The notes beneath the pieces are model-generated. The model saw nothing but the letters and a program-made list of their open reading frames with translations, did not search any database and was not told the DNA's origin. Shown here in pieces: positions 8,380-18,581 of a DNA stretch of 49,904 nt (position 1 is the stretch's first letter; each line of letters begins with the position of its first letter). This DNA is from Limnobacter olei (GTDB taxonomy: Bacteria > Pseudomonadota > Gammaproteobacteria > Burkholderiales > Burkholderiaceae_B): assembly GCF_029087225.1 (NCBI RefSeq), contig NZ_JARFJD010000024.1:1-49904 (forward strand), read 5' to 3'. Made by a program: the position numbers and the translations under genes.

Positions 8380-8808
8380 GTGTATCAAGGCAGTTCTTCC
8401 TTATCCATGGATGCAAAAGGGCGCATGAATGTGCCACAGAAGCATCGTGATGCGCTGCAAATGCAGTGCGAGGGAGCCTTGACGCTTACAAAACACCCAA
8501 ACGGTTGTTTGTTGATGTTTCCGCGCCCTGTTTGGGAGCAGCATCGAGAAAAAATTGCCGCTTGGCCCATGTCTGCCCGCCCTTGGCAGCGTATTTTCCT
8601 TGGCTTTGCAACAGATGTTGAAATCGATTCTGCTGGTCGAATTCTGGTGTCTCCAGAATTGCGGGAAGCAGCTTCGTTGAGCAAGGAAGTGATGTTGTTG
8701 GGCATGGGTAGTCATTTTGAAATCTGGGACTCCACGCTGTTGAAGGTGGAAGAGGAAAAGGCAATTGCTGCGGGCATGCCTGAATCACTGAACGAATTTA
8801 GTTTCTGA
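8380..8808 (+). CDS. mraZ: Transcriptional regulator MraZ
   Basis: MraZ is a SpoVT/AbrB-fold DNA-binding protein that forms rings and represses the division and cell wall cluster from tandem repeats upstream of its gene. The N-terminal repeat reads [20 protein letters not shown] and the second [18 protein letters not shown], the two copies of the DxxGR signature. The length of 142 residues is typical. The start is GTG at 8380, eight bases after the last operator repeat, matching the usual M-x-Q-G-x-S opening. Only a weak ribosome binding site is visible. rsmH begins two bases after its stop. Confidence 0.96.
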   Translation: MYQGSSSLSMDAKGRMNVPQKHRDALQMQCEGALTLTKHPNGCLLMFPRPVWEQHREKIAAWPMSARPWQRIFLGFATDVEIDSAGRILVSPELREAASLSKEVMLLGMGSHFEIWDSTLLKVEEEKAIAAGMPESLNEFSF

Positions 8809-8810
8809 AA

Positions 8811-9782
8811 GTGAGTGCCGATGAACACATCCCCGTGCTTCTTCAACCCACGGTTGACGCCCTGTTGCACACGCCCGACGGACTTTATCTGGACTGCACC
8901 TTTGGCAGGGGCGGACACAGCCGCGCTTTGCTCGAAAAGCTTTCGGCAAAGGGGCGACTCGTGGCCCTTGATCGCGACCCTCAAGCAGTTCAGGCCATGG
9001 GTGAAATCAAAGACTCCCGTTTTCGGGGTGTTCGCAGTGCGTTCGCCGATCTTGAGTCGGCGCTTGATTTGCTGGGTATCGATCAAGTGGATGGCGTGTT
9101 GATGGATATCGGCGTCTCTTCACCCCAAATCGATCAGGCTGAGCGGGGATTCAGTTTCCGCCGGGATGGTCCACTGGACATGCGCATGGATCCGCAGGCT
9201 GGAGAGTCAGCGGCCGATTTTCTTGCTCGGGCAGAGGCCCGGGAAATCAAAGAGGTGATAAAGAATTATGGGGAAGAACGGTTTGCTGTTCAGATTGCAA
9301 CAGCGATTGTTGCTCGCCGCGCGGAGCGGCCGATCACTACAACACTCGACCTTGCCCAGATCGTGGCAGGGGCAGTTCGCACGCGGGAGCCGGGCCAGGA
9401 CCCTGCAACGCGCACCTTTCAGGCTTTACGGATTCACGTCAACCAGGAGCTTGCGCAGCTCGAACAAGGTTTAACTGCGGCCTTCAAAAGATTGAAGGTG
9501 GGTGGAAGGCTGGCGGTGATCAGCTTTCATTCACTTGAAGATCGAATTACCAAGCAATTTATTGAGAAGCTGGCGAATCCAAAATCGCAACAGGATGCCC
9601 GTTTGCGCAAGCTACCGCTGCCCGAGCCCACGCCGTTGATGAGAAAGCTGGATCGCATCAAGCCGAGCAAAGAAGAGTGTGAGTTGAACCCCCGTTCACG
9701 TTCATCCGTGTTGCGCGTGGCTGAGAAGCTGGGCGAGTGGCCGGCTGGTTCTTCGGTAGGGGGGAACGCATGGGGCGCTTGA
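8811..9782 (+). CDS. rsmH: 16S rRNA (cytosine-1402 N4)-methyltransferase
   Basis: RsmH (MraW) methylates N4 of C1402 in the decoding centre of 16S rRNA using S-adenosylmethionine. The opening [13 protein letters not shown], the SAM-binding [16 protein letters not shown] (about residues 26-41), [21 protein letters not shown], the [15 protein letters not shown] block and the terminal [11 protein letters not shown] are all family marks. It starts with GTG. Its 3' end overlaps ftsL by 13 bases. It is the second gene of the cluster, as in most bacteria. Confidence 0.97.
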   Translation: MSADEHIPVLLQPTVDALLHTPDGLYLDCTFGRGGHSRALLEKLSAKGRLVALDRDPQAVQAMGEIKDSRFRGVRSAFADLESALDLLGIDQVDGVLMDIGVSSPQIDQAERGFSFRRDGPLDMRMDPQAGESAADFLARAEAREIKEVIKNYGEERFAVQIATAIVARRAERPITTTLDLAQIVAGAVRTREPGQDPATRTFQALRIHVNQELAQLEQGLTAAFKRLKVGGRLAVISFHSLEDRITKQFIEKLANPKSQQDARLRKLPLPEPTPLMRKLDRIKPSKEECELNPRSRSSVLRVAEKLGEWPAGSSVGGNAWGA

Positions 9783-10051
9783 ATATTTTGTTGCTGGCTT
9801 TGGTGATTTTTTGCGCCATGTTGGTGGTTGAGCAGCAACACGCTGCGAGAACCTTGTTTGTTGCATTGGGCCAAGAGCAACAGGCTGAGCACCAGATTGA
9901 AGTGGCGTTTACCCGTTTGCAATTGCAGCAAGTGGCCTTGGCCAAAGGTGAGCGTGTGGATGAAGTTGCGCGCACCCGACTAGATATGAATCCTCCGGCC
10001 CCAGGCTCAGTGGTTTTCATGCAGTTGGAGGGGGGCTTTCAACGTGAGTAA
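9770..10051 (+). CDS. ftsL: Cell division protein FtsL
   Basis: FtsL is a small bitopic membrane protein that joins FtsB and FtsQ in the divisome and helps activate FtsWI. The protein (93 residues) has a short cytoplasmic end, one membrane segment ([15 protein letters not shown]) and a periplasmic coiled coil rich in Gln, Glu and Leu ([19 protein letters not shown]). ATG 9770 has AGGGGGG six bases upstream and removes an implausible extension. The gene overlaps rsmH by 13 bases and ftsI by 8. Sequence identity in this family is low, so the position in the cluster and the topology carry the call. Confidence 0.9.
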   Translation: MGRLNILLLALVIFCAMLVVEQQHAARTLFVALGQEQQAEHQIEVAFTRLQLQQVALAKGERVDEVARTRLDMNPPAPGSVVFMQLEGGFQRE

Positions 10052-11804
10052 AGCTGTTCGTTTTGGCGGATCAGAATTGTTGGAAATGCGATTGCCAGCC
10101 TGGCGATCGCGTTTTGTTTTGGTGTGCATCTTTCTGGCTTTTGGTGGCTTGGTCGCGCGCGCTGCCTACTTACAGGTTATTTCCAATGACTTCTTGCAGG
10201 AACAGGGCGCCAAACGCCTGGAGCGTACGCTTCCATTGCAGGCGAGTCGAGGCAGTTTGCTGGATCGCAACATGGTGGTGTTGGCGCAAAGTGTTCAGGC
10301 CCAGGCTGTGTGGTATGACGGCCGTCGAATTGTGGATGCCAAAGATGAAGATTTGCGCAAGCTTGCGACCGTGCTTGGTTTAAAGCCCGACCGGATGATT
10401 GCCCAGATGCGTAAAGATTCCAAGCGCGCATTTGTTTACCTGGACCGTCAGGTCGATTCCGATGTTGCAGCAAAAGCCAAGGCCTTGAAAATTCCTGGCT
10501 TGGGGTTTGTGACCGAGAGCAAGCGCTATTACCCCCAAGGCGAGACCATGGCGCATTTGGTGGGTTTTACCAGCATTGAAGACAAAGGCCAGGAAGGCGT
10601 CGAGCTTGCTTTCAATGACCGGCTTACAGGTGAAGACGGCGAACGAAATGTGTTACGCGATCGCCTGGGCAATGTGATTGAAGACATTCGGGAGCTGCGG
10701 CCGCCCGTGAATGGACAGGATTTGGTGTTGTCCGTGGATGCAGATGTGCAGTACATCGTGTTGTCGGAGCTGAAGAAAGCGGTTGAGCAGCACAAGGCCA
10801 AGGCTGCCGCTGCTGTGGTGCTGGATGCGAAAACGGGTGAATTACTGGCCATGGCCAATATTCCCACCTACGACCCCAATAACAGGGGGCAGTTGCATGG
10901 TGAAAAGCTGCGCAACCGAGTGTTCACCGACATGTTCGAGCCTGGTTCAACCTTAAAGCCATTTGGTGTGGCTTTGGCGATGGATCAAGGCAAGGTAAAA
11001 GCCAGTACAAAAATTGATACTGGCAACGGGCGTATGTCGATTGGGCCGGCAACCATCAGTGACACAAAGCCGCATGGTGTCATGACTGTTGAGGAAATCA
11101 TTCAGAAGTCCAGCAACGTGGGGACTTCCAAAATTGTGCTGGAGCTTGAGCGAAAGGATTTGTGGGATTTTTTCAATTTGCTGGGTTTTGGGCAAACTCC
11201 CTCGATTGCATTCCCCGGCTCAGTGGCTGGTCGTGTGCGCCCCTGGAATAAATGGCGTCCTATTGAGCAAGCGACCATGTCGTATGGGCATGGTATTTCT
11301 GTGTCCCTGATTCAGTTGGCGCAGTCGTACACCATCTTTGCAAACAAAGGTCATTTCGTTCCGGCTTCGTTGATTAAACGGGGGCCGCAGGACCCTGTGG
11401 TGTCTCATCGAGTCATTAGTGAGAAGGTCGCCGACAGCATGTTGCATATGCTTGAGTTGGCTTCGGGGCCGGAAGGAACTGCGATCAAGGCACAGGTGCA
11501 GGGCTACCGGGTTGCCGGTAAAACCGGCACAGCCCACAAGCAGGAAGGTGGACGTTACGTGAACAAGTACGTTTCTTCTTATGTTGGCCTGGCACCCGTC
11601 TCTGATCCACGTGTCATCGTCGCCATTATGGTGGACGAGCCCAAAGGGGGTGTGTACTACGGTGGTTTGGTTGCTGCGCCAGTGTTCTCGACCATTACCA
11701 AAAGCGTGTTGACTCGCCTGAATGTTCAGCCCGATGCGATTGAATCGACTGAACAGTTACGCAAGTTTGTTGCTGCACCGAGTGCAGTGGGGAGTCGCTT
11801 ATGA
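10044..11804 (+). CDS. ftsI: Septal peptidoglycan transpeptidase FtsI (PBP3)
   Basis: FtsI is the class B penicillin-binding protein that cross-links septal peptidoglycan as partner of FtsW. One N-terminal membrane anchor (FVLVCIFLAFGGLVARAAYL, about residues 24-43) is followed by a pedestal domain with RGSLLDRN and a transpeptidase domain. The catalytic motifs are complete: STLK at 302-305, SSN at 356-358 and KTGT at 493-496. The length of 586 residues is normal. The start is GTG at 10044, overlapping ftsL by eight bases, and the stop overlaps murE by four, so translation is probably coupled throughout. Confidence 0.97.
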   Translation: MSKAVRFGGSELLEMRLPAWRSRFVLVCIFLAFGGLVARAAYLQVISNDFLQEQGAKRLERTLPLQASRGSLLDRNMVVLAQSVQAQAVWYDGRRIVDAKDEDLRKLATVLGLKPDRMIAQMRKDSKRAFVYLDRQVDSDVAAKAKALKIPGLGFVTESKRYYPQGETMAHLVGFTSIEDKGQEGVELAFNDRLTGEDGERNVLRDRLGNVIEDIRELRPPVNGQDLVLSVDADVQYIVLSELKKAVEQHKAKAAAAVVLDAKTGELLAMANIPTYDPNNRGQLHGEKLRNRVFTDMFEPGSTLKPFGVALAMDQGKVKASTKIDTGNGRMSIGPATISDTKPHGVMTVEEIIQKSSNVGTSKIVLELERKDLWDFFNLLGFGQTPSIAFPGSVAGRVRPWNKWRPIEQATMSYGHGISVSLIQLAQSYTIFANKGHFVPASLIKRGPQDPVVSHRVISEKVADSMLHMLELASGPEGTAIKAQVQGYRVAGKTGTAHKQEGGRYVNKYVSSYVGLAPVSDPRVIVAIMVDEPKGGVYYGGLVAAPVFSTITKSVLTRLNVQPDAIESTEQLRKFVAAPSAVGSRL

Positions 11805-13297
11805 TCAGCGCTTACCTTCATTCGGTGTCAGAGGTGTTGGCAGAACTTCATGAGCGCGGGTTCTACGCCGATTGTTCGGGCTTGGTGACAGATCACCGTC
11901 GCTTGACAGGTCCTCGGGATGTGTTTCTTGCCGTGCCTGGTGAAAAGTTTGATCCGCGAAATTTGGCCGATGATTTGTTGATCGAGCAGCGGTGTGGTCT
12001 TGTACTGGTCGATTACGACGACCAGCGCGCCTACCAAAGCGCCAGTGTATTGCCCGTACTGCATTTGAAAACCATGTTAGCCGACTTGGCTTTTGGTTAT
12101 TACGAAACCCCCAGCGATGCGATGACCATTATTGCGGTGACGGGCACCAATGGGAAAACCACTGTAACCCGCTGGTTGGCGCAGGCACTCAATTATCTTG
12201 GCAAGAAAGCCGCTGTGATCGGCACTTTGGGTTACGGCAAGCCGGACGAATTGAAGGCACATACCGGTTTAACCACTCCGGATGTGGTCGGTGTTCATCA
12301 TCTGTTGCATGAATTGCGGCAGGACGGTTTTGAAACAGTGTGTATTGAAGCCTCGTCAATTGGACTTGAGCAACGTCGACTGGCCTGTGTCAGCATCGAT
12401 GTTGCCCTCTTTACCAATTTGTCTCAGGATCACCTGGACTATCACGGGGACATGGCAGCATATGGCCGTTCCAAAATGATTCTGGCCAGTTGGCCGACTT
12501 TGCGGTTGGCGGTGGTCAATGCGGATGATTCTTTCGGCATGGAGTTTTTGGCCAATGTGCAGCGCAGAAATATTGATTGCTCCGCTGTAGGACGCGCTGA
12601 CAGTGCTGAGTGCCAAATTCTGAGTGTTGTCCATCAAGAAAACGGCCAACGCATTGAATTGAAAATCAACGGTGCCAGCACCCAGATCGACACGCCCATG
12701 ATTGGCGAATTCAATGCTGACAATATGGCATTGGTGTTTGCGACTTTGATAAGACTTGGGTACGAAGTAAGCGAGGTGAAGAGCGCTTTGGCAGGGGTTA
12801 CTCCAGCACCTGGACGCATGCAGCTCATTGAAGGCGAACCGGCGGTGGTTGTTGATTACGCGCACACTCCCGATGCCTTGGAAAAGACACTGTTGGCGCT
12901 TCGGCCATTTGCCAACAAACGCCAAGGCAAGCTGTGGGTGGTGTTTGGTTGTGGCGGCGATCGGGATCGCAGCAAACGCCCTTTGATGGGAGCTGCCGCA
13001 GCAGACAAAGCCGACTTCGTGGTGGTTACCTCAGACAACCCACGCAGTGAAAAACCAGAAAACATTCTGCAAGAGATAGTGGACGGAATCGACAAGGCCC
13101 GGCAGGACAAACTTCATGTCGAGGTTGATCGCGTGCGGGCCATTGAATTTGCTGTTGCCAAAGCGAGCGCCAAAGATGTCGTGTTACTGGCTGGCAAGGG
13201 GCATGAAAGTACACAGACGATTGGTACACAAGTGATTGCACATTCTGATGCGCAGTGCGCGATGACCGCGCTGGCCAAGAGAGGTGCGCATGCTTGA
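11801..13297 (+). CDS. murE: UDP-MurNAc-L-Ala-D-Glu:meso-diaminopimelate ligase
   Basis: MurE adds the third stem residue to the peptidoglycan precursor in the cytoplasm, using ATP. The P-loop AVTGTNGKTTVTRWLAQAL, the FTNLSQDHLDYHGDM block, the carbamylated-lysine region and VVDYAHTPDALEKTL are seen. The DNPR motif in VTSDNPRSEKPENIL is the known mark of enzymes that select meso-diaminopimelate rather than lysine. The start is an ATGA overlap with ftsI. The 3' end overlaps murF by eight bases. Confidence 0.97.
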   Translation: MISAYLHSVSEVLAELHERGFYADCSGLVTDHRRLTGPRDVFLAVPGEKFDPRNLADDLLIEQRCGLVLVDYDDQRAYQSASVLPVLHLKTMLADLAFGYYETPSDAMTIIAVTGTNGKTTVTRWLAQALNYLGKKAAVIGTLGYGKPDELKAHTGLTTPDVVGVHHLLHELRQDGFETVCIEASSIGLEQRRLACVSIDVALFTNLSQDHLDYHGDMAAYGRSKMILASWPTLRLAVVNADDSFGMEFLANVQRRNIDCSAVGRADSAECQILSVVHQENGQRIELKINGASTQIDTPMIGEFNADNMALVFATLIRLGYEVSEVKSALAGVTPAPGRMQLIEGEPAVVVDYAHTPDALEKTLLALRPFANKRQGKLWVVFGCGGDRDRSKRPLMGAAAADKADFVVVTSDNPRSEKPENILQEIVDGIDKARQDKLHVEVDRVRAIEFAVAKASAKDVVLLAGKGHESTQTIGTQVIAHSDAQCAMTALAKRGAHA

Positions 13298-14684
13298 GTT
13301 GAACTGGGCCTTTGAACACGTTGCGACTGCTTTGAGTAAGCAGCTGAAAAAGAGTGCGCCAGAGGTGTCAGGTGCTGTGCGCCTGATTCAAACAGACAGT
13401 CGTTTGGTTGAAAAGGGCGATCTGTTCGTATGCCTGATTGGTGAGCGATTTGATGCTCATGATTTTGCAGAGCAGGTGATGCAGTCGGGTGCTGCTGCTT
13501 TGGTGACTGACCGCGAACTCGATTTGCCGATTGCCCAGTTTGTGGTGAATGACACTCGTCTTGCCCTGGGGGCCTTGGCCAGTGCATGGCGGCAACAGTT
13601 CGATTTGAAGGTGTTAGCCGTAGTGGGCAGCAATGGCAAAACAACCAGCAAGGAAATGTTGGGTAGCATCTGCAAGGCGCAGTGTGGCAACGACCAAGTT
13701 CTGGTGACCGCGGGTAACTTGAACAACGACATTGGCGTGCCACAAACATTGTTGAAACTGCGAACTCAGCACCAGATGGCCGTGATTGAGATGGGTATGA
13801 ATCACCCCGGGGAGATTGATTACCTCGCCGGGTTGGTAAAACCCGATGTGGTGCTGTTAACGAATGCGCAGCGAGAGCACCAAGAGTTCATGAAAACCGT
13901 GTTAGCTGTCGCCAAAGAAAACGGCAGTGCATTCGCTCATTTGCCGCCCGATGGTTGTGCGGTATTTCCGGTGAGTGAAGAGTTCGATGATTGTTGGCAA
14001 GCGATGTCAACCGGCAAAACCACCTTGCGTTTTGGTTGCGGTGCGGATTTCGATATTTTGCCGGCACGGGGTGATTCCGAACAATCCACTGTGATGCTCA
14101 GCGCTTTGGGCAAGCACATTGAATTGCACCCGAATTTTATCGGTGAGCACAACTATGCAAACGCTGCTGGCGCAGCGGCCGCAGCGCACGCGGCAGGCTG
14201 CACCCATGAAGCAATTCAAAAGGGTTTGAATGCATTTCAACCGGTGAATGGGCGTTTGCAAGTTACCTTGAATACACCATCAATTTTGTTGATCAATGAC
14301 AGCTACAACGCAAATCCTGACTCTGTGAATGCTGCAAGCAAAGTGCTCGCTCAGCAGGCCGGCAACACTCTGTTGGTGCTGGGTGATATGGGTGAGGTGG
14401 GCAATCAGTCAGATGAATACCATGCGGAGGTCGGTGGGTATGCAAAACAGGTCGGCGTCAAACACCTGTACGCCCTTGGCGACGCAACCAGGCACACCGT
14501 ATTGGCCTTCGGCGAGGGTGCAATACATTTCAAGAACATCGAAACCTTAATAGAAAACACCATGAATACAACGAAGCAAGGCCGGTGGTCTGTGCTGGTC
14601 AAGGGCTCCCGTTTCATGAAAATGGAGCGAGTTGTGCAAGCGCTGGTTCAACATCATTCAGGGGAGGCTAACCATGCTTCTTGA
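13290..14684 (+). CDS. murF: UDP-MurNAc-tripeptide:D-Ala-D-Ala ligase
   Basis: MurF adds the D-Ala-D-Ala dipeptide made by Ddl, finishing the UDP-MurNAc-pentapeptide. It shows [20 protein letters not shown] near the N-terminus, the P-loop [30 protein letters not shown], and the C-terminal [15 protein letters not shown] with [11 protein letters not shown] chose ATG 13290 because GAGAGG stands about five bases upstream. A GTG six bases earlier is possible. It overlaps murE and mraY at its two ends. Confidence 0.97.
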   Translation: MLELNWAFEHVATALSKQLKKSAPEVSGAVRLIQTDSRLVEKGDLFVCLIGERFDAHDFAEQVMQSGAAALVTDRELDLPIAQFVVNDTRLALGALASAWRQQFDLKVLAVVGSNGKTTSKEMLGSICKAQCGNDQVLVTAGNLNNDIGVPQTLLKLRTQHQMAVIEMGMNHPGEIDYLAGLVKPDVVLLTNAQREHQEFMKTVLAVAKENGSAFAHLPPDGCAVFPVSEEFDDCWQAMSTGKTTLRFGCGADFDILPARGDSEQSTVMLSALGKHIELHPNFIGEHNYANAAGAAAAAHAAGCTHEAIQKGLNAFQPVNGRLQVTLNTPSILLINDSYNANPDSVNAASKVLAQQAGNTLLVLGDMGEVGNQSDEYHAEVGGYAKQVGVKHLYALGDATRHTVLAFGEGAIHFKNIETLIENTMNTTKQGRWSVLVKGSRFMKMERVVQALVQHHSGEANHAS

Positions 14685-15828
14685 GCTTAGCCAATGGCTT
14701 GCGCAAGACATTCGCGCTTTTGGTGTTTTCAATTATTTGACTTTGCGTGCCGTGTTGGCGTGTGCAACTGCGCTGCTGGTCGGGCTGGTGGCGGGGCCGA
14801 TGGTCATTCGCAAATTGACCCAATATAAAATTGGTCAGTCTGTACGTGATGATGGTCCCCAAACTCACCTGGCCAAAGCCGGTACACCCACCATGGGTGG
14901 TGCGTTGGTCTTGATCGGTATTGGCATTTCCACTTTGTTGTGGGCCGATCTCTCTAATCGTTTCGTTTGGGTGGTGATGCTCGTCACCTTCGGTTTCGGC
15001 TGGATCGGCTGGGTCGATGATTATCGCAAAGTGGTGTACCGCAACCCCAAAGGCTTACCGGCGAAATGGAAGTATTTTTGGCAAAGCGTGGTGGGTTTGA
15101 TCTGCGCGTTCTATCTGGCTTTTGCCGTTTCTGCACAAAGTGGTCAGCAGGTGCTGGATATTTTTGTGGCCTGGGTTGAAAGTGGTTTTTCAATGCACCT
15201 TCCCAACAATGCAGACCTGATCGTGCCCTTTTTCAAGTCGATCAGCTACCCCTTGGGGGTTTGGGGTTTTATCGCTCTGACTTACTTTGTGATCGTGGGT
15301 ACCAGTAACGCGGTGAACTTGACCGATGGCCTGGATGGCTTGGCGATTATGCCCACAGTGATGGTGGCATCCGCCCTGGCGATTTTTGCCTACGTGGCCG
15401 GCAATGCGGTGTACTCCAAATATTTGTTGCTGCCATATATTCCGGGCGCGGGTGAGTTGGCTGTTTTCCTCGCAGCCATCGCTGGTGCTGGTTTGGCTTT
15501 CCTCTGGTTCAACGCTTACCCGGCACAGGTGTTCATGGGTGATGTAGGGGCGCTTGCTTTGGGGGGTGCGCTGGGTACGGTTGCTGTGATTGTTCGCCAA
15601 GAAGTGGTGTTGTTCATCATGGGTGGCGTGTTTGTGGCGGAGACCCTCTCGGTCATGATTCAAGTGCTCTATTTCAAGTACAGCGGTGGGAAACGGGTTT
15701 TCCGAATGGCGCCGCTACACCATCACTATGAGTTAAGTGGCTGGAAGGAAACCCAGGTAGTGGTTCGGTTCTGGATCATCACCATGATTCTGGTGTTGAT
15801 TGGTTTGTCTACGCTGAAGTTGCGTTGA
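14674..15828 (+). CDS. mraY: Phospho-MurNAc-pentapeptide transferase MraY
   Basis: MraY is the polytopic membrane enzyme that moves phospho-MurNAc-pentapeptide onto undecaprenyl phosphate, making lipid I. The start at ATG 14674 has GGGGAGG upstream and gives the typical [19 protein letters not shown] opening. The magnesium and substrate motifs [39 protein letters not shown] and [11 protein letters not shown] are complete. About ten membrane segments are visible. The length of 384 residues is standard. It overlaps murF by 11 bases. Confidence 0.97.
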   Translation: MLLELSQWLAQDIRAFGVFNYLTLRAVLACATALLVGLVAGPMVIRKLTQYKIGQSVRDDGPQTHLAKAGTPTMGGALVLIGIGISTLLWADLSNRFVWVVMLVTFGFGWIGWVDDYRKVVYRNPKGLPAKWKYFWQSVVGLICAFYLAFAVSAQSGQQVLDIFVAWVESGFSMHLPNNADLIVPFFKSISYPLGVWGFIALTYFVIVGTSNAVNLTDGLDGLAIMPTVMVASALAIFAYVAGNAVYSKYLLLPYIPGAGELAVFLAAIAGAGLAFLWFNAYPAQVFMGDVGALALGGALGTVAVIVRQEVVLFIMGGVFVAETLSVMIQVLYFKYSGGKRVFRMAPLHHHYELSGWKETQVVVRFWIITMILVLIGLSTLKLR

Positions 15829-15855
15829 AATGACTTTCAAATTGAGTTGAAACGA

Positions 15856-17331
15856 ATGAATTTGCTTCTTAATCAATCGGTTTTGCAAGTCGGACTCGGT
15901 GAGTCTGGCTTGGCTTGCGCGCGCTGGGCGCTTGCGCAAGGCGCCCGGTTGACTGTGATTGACACGCGCGAAACGCCACCAGGATTGCAAGAGTTGCAAT
16001 CCATTCAACCCGATGTGCGCGTGTTCAATTCGGTAGGCGATTTGAATTGGGACTTCAACCGTGTGGTGGTATCACCCGGGTTGCCGCCCTCTCATCCTCT
16101 GATGGTCGCGGTGCTTGCACACGCTGCGGAACATTCCACCTCCGTTGATTCTGAACTTGACCTGTTTGCCGATGCACTCCAGGCCTTGCAGCAAAGTAGA
16201 AACTACAAACCGCAAGTGGTAGGTATTACCGGAACCAACGGGAAAACCACCACAACTCGAATGGTGGAATGCCTCGCGCAGTTCGCCGGGAAAAAGGCTG
16301 TTGCAGCAGGCAACATCAGCCCGGCTGCTCTGGATGCTTTGCGTGAGCAATTGGAAGTGGATGATTTACCCGATGTTTGGGTGCTTGAGTTGTCGAGTTT
16401 CCAGTTGCACTGGACCAAGCGCTTGAAGTTTGATGCATCGACCGTGCTCAACATCACGCAAGATCATCTGGATTGGCACCCGGACATGCGGGAGTACGCC
16501 GAAGACAAGTTCCGAATCTTTTCGGAGAATGGCGTGTGTGTGCTGAACCGGGATGATGAACTCGTGGCCAAGGTCAATTTGCCTGCTGGAGCCGAGGTGA
16601 TCACCTTTGGCACAAGTGCACCTGTTCATGCCAATGACTTTGGCTTGATTCGGGAAGGCGGTATGTTGTGGTTGGCTCAATTGGTTGGAGACCAGGAGGT
16701 GCTGACATCCACTCGCCGCAAAAAGCTGGAGGAATCAGAACCCAGCCAAAAGTTGTTGATGCCGACCGAGGCTTTGCAAGTAGTGGGCTTGCACAATGCG
16801 AGCAATGCGTTGGCTGCTTTGGCCTTGTGCCAAGGCCTGGGTATGCCAATGGCCAAGTTGTTGCATGGGTTGCGCAGCTACCAAGGCGAGCCTCACCGGG
16901 TACAGCACGTTGTACAAATTGATGGTGTCGATTATTTCGATGACAGCAAGGGCACCAATGTCGGAGCCACCGTAGCGGCATTGAACGGTTTGGCCAAGCC
17001 CACCGTGTTGATCGCAGGCGGAGACGGAAAGGGGCAGGACTTCTCGCCCTTGATTCAGCCTGTATCGAATTACTGCAAGCATGTGGTGTTGATTGGGAAA
17101 GACGCTGACAACATCATGAGCGCTCTCGCAAGCGTGCAGGTTCCTTGTGAAAAAGCCGCTTCCTTGGAACTGGCTGTCCAGATGGCTGCGAGCAAAGCCC
17201 GAGAGGGTGACTGTGTGTTGCTGAGCCCTGCATGCGCAAGCCTAGACATGTTCAGGAATTATGTGCATCGAGCTGAGGTATTTGTGGATGCCGTTCGAGC
17301 CATTGCGGCCGACAGGGGGCAACCATGCTAG
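15856..17331 (+). CDS. murD: UDP-MurNAc-L-alanine:D-glutamate ligase
   Basis: MurD adds D-glutamate to UDP-MurNAc-L-alanine. The nucleotide-sugar domain starts with VLQVGLGESGLACARWAL, the P-loop is VGITGTNGKTTTTRM, and VLNITQDHLDWHPDM plus DYFDDSKGTNVGAT and IAGGDGKGQDF mark the ligase core. At about 491 residues it is longer than the E. coli enzyme (about 438). The excess lies around residues 265-300 (TRRKKLEESEPSQK), and such insertions are usual in betaproteobacterial MurD as I recall. ATG 15856 was preferred over TTG 15847. It overlaps ftsW by seven bases. Confidence 0.96.
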   Translation: MNLLLNQSVLQVGLGESGLACARWALAQGARLTVIDTRETPPGLQELQSIQPDVRVFNSVGDLNWDFNRVVVSPGLPPSHPLMVAVLAHAAEHSTSVDSELDLFADALQALQQSRNYKPQVVGITGTNGKTTTTRMVECLAQFAGKKAVAAGNISPAALDALREQLEVDDLPDVWVLELSSFQLHWTKRLKFDASTVLNITQDHLDWHPDMREYAEDKFRIFSENGVCVLNRDDELVAKVNLPAGAEVITFGTSAPVHANDFGLIREGGMLWLAQLVGDQEVLTSTRRKKLEESEPSQKLLMPTEALQVVGLHNASNALAALALCQGLGMPMAKLLHGLRSYQGEPHRVQHVVQIDGVDYFDDSKGTNVGATVAALNGLAKPTVLIAGGDGKGQDFSPLIQPVSNYCKHVVLIGKDADNIMSALASVQVPCEKAASLELAVQMAASKAREGDCVLLSPACASLDMFRNYVHRAEVFVDAVRAIAADRGQPC

Positions 17332-18581
17332 GTAATTGGGGCAAGAAAGATCAGAGCAGCATGCAGTTCAAGAGCCTTATCCCCGCCACTGCAGCGGGTG
17401 GTGGTTTGTCATCCTCCATGTACAAAGTCAACCGTGGACCTGCGGTGTCTCAGGCCATTGACCAAGGCCTGATTTGGGCTGTGTTGGCGCTGCTGTTCCT
17501 TGGGCTTGTGATGGTGTATTCCGCCACTGTGGCTTTGCCTGATTCCAACAAGTATGCCAACTATCAAACCACGCACTTTTTGGTTCGGCACGCGGTATCC
17601 ATTGCAGTGGCATTTGTGGCGGCTTTCTGTGTTTTCCAGATTCCAATGAAAACCTGGCAAGAGTTGGCGCCATTGGTATTTTTGTGTTGCATCGCTTTGC
17701 TGGTCTTGGTGCTGATTCCTGGAATTGGCAAAGAGGTAAATGGTGCTCGCCGATGGCTCTCGCTGTATGTACTGAATATTCAGCCATCTGAATTGATGAA
17801 GGTCTGCGCGATCATTTACGCAGCCGATTACACCGTGCGCAAGCAAGCCTATATGCAGCGTTTTGGGAAGGTGTTGTTTCCCATGTTCATGGCCATGTTC
17901 CTGGTGGGCATGCTGCTTTTGCTGGAGCCTGACATGGGGGCATTCATCGTGATTGTCACGGTGGTGTTCGGAATCCTGTTTTTGGGTGGCATCAATGCCC
18001 GGGTGTTTTTTGGTGTGTTGTTCGCGCTGAGCGCGGCATTCGCCCTGTTAATCGCCTTCAGTGATTACCGCCGGGCCCGTTTGTTGGCGTATCTCGATCC
18101 GTGGGAAGGCGACAACGCTTTGAACAAAGCCTATCAGTTGTCACATTCCTTGATCGCATTTGGTCGAGGTGAAGTACTGGGCGTAGGTTTGGGTGGCAGT
18201 GTTGAAAAATTGCATTACCTGCCCGAGGCCCACACTGACTTTCTACTTGCGGTCATTGGAGAAGAGCTTGGCTTTGTGGGTGTGACGGTTGTCATTTTGC
18301 TGTTCCTCTACATCGTCAAACGATGCTTTGCAGTAGGTGCCCAAGCCATCGCGCTGGAGCGAACATTCTCCGGTTTGGTGGCCAAGGGGGTGGGTATCTG
18401 GATCGCAGTTCAATGCTTCATCAACATGGGCGTGAATTTGGGTGTTCTGCCTACCAAGGGTTTGACTCTGCCTTTGATGAGTTACGGCGGCTCCGCAATC
18501 CTCGTGACCTGTGCGGCTTTGGCACTGGTGCTTCGCATTGACCATGAGAACCGAACCATGATGCGGGGAGGTGCTGCATGA
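17325..18581 (+). CDS. ftsW: Septal peptidoglycan polymerase FtsW
   Basis: FtsW is a SEDS-family glycosyltransferase that polymerises lipid II at the septum together with FtsI. Roughly ten membrane helices are visible, starting with LIWAVLALLFLGLVMVYSAT. Family motifs include KEVNGARRWLSL, NIQPSELMK, LLLEPDMGAF, the large periplasmic loop with LPEAHTDFLLAVIGEELG, and the C-terminal LPTKGLTLPLMSYGGSA. An N-terminal cytoplasmic tail of about 45 residues precedes the first helix. ATG 17325 has AGGGGG upstream. It overlaps murD by seven bases and murG by four. Confidence 0.97.
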   Translation: MLGNWGKKDQSSMQFKSLIPATAAGGGLSSSMYKVNRGPAVSQAIDQGLIWAVLALLFLGLVMVYSATVALPDSNKYANYQTTHFLVRHAVSIAVAFVAAFCVFQIPMKTWQELAPLVFLCCIALLVLVLIPGIGKEVNGARRWLSLYVLNIQPSELMKVCAIIYAADYTVRKQAYMQRFGKVLFPMFMAMFLVGMLLLLEPDMGAFIVIVTVVFGILFLGGINARVFFGVLFALSAAFALLIAFSDYRRARLLAYLDPWEGDNALNKAYQLSHSLIAFGRGEVLGVGLGGSVEKLHYLPEAHTDFLLAVIGEELGFVGVTVVILLFLYIVKRCFAVGAQAIALERTFSGLVAKGVGIWIAVQCFINMGVNLGVLPTKGLTLPLMSYGGSAILVTCAALALVLRIDHENRTMMRGGAA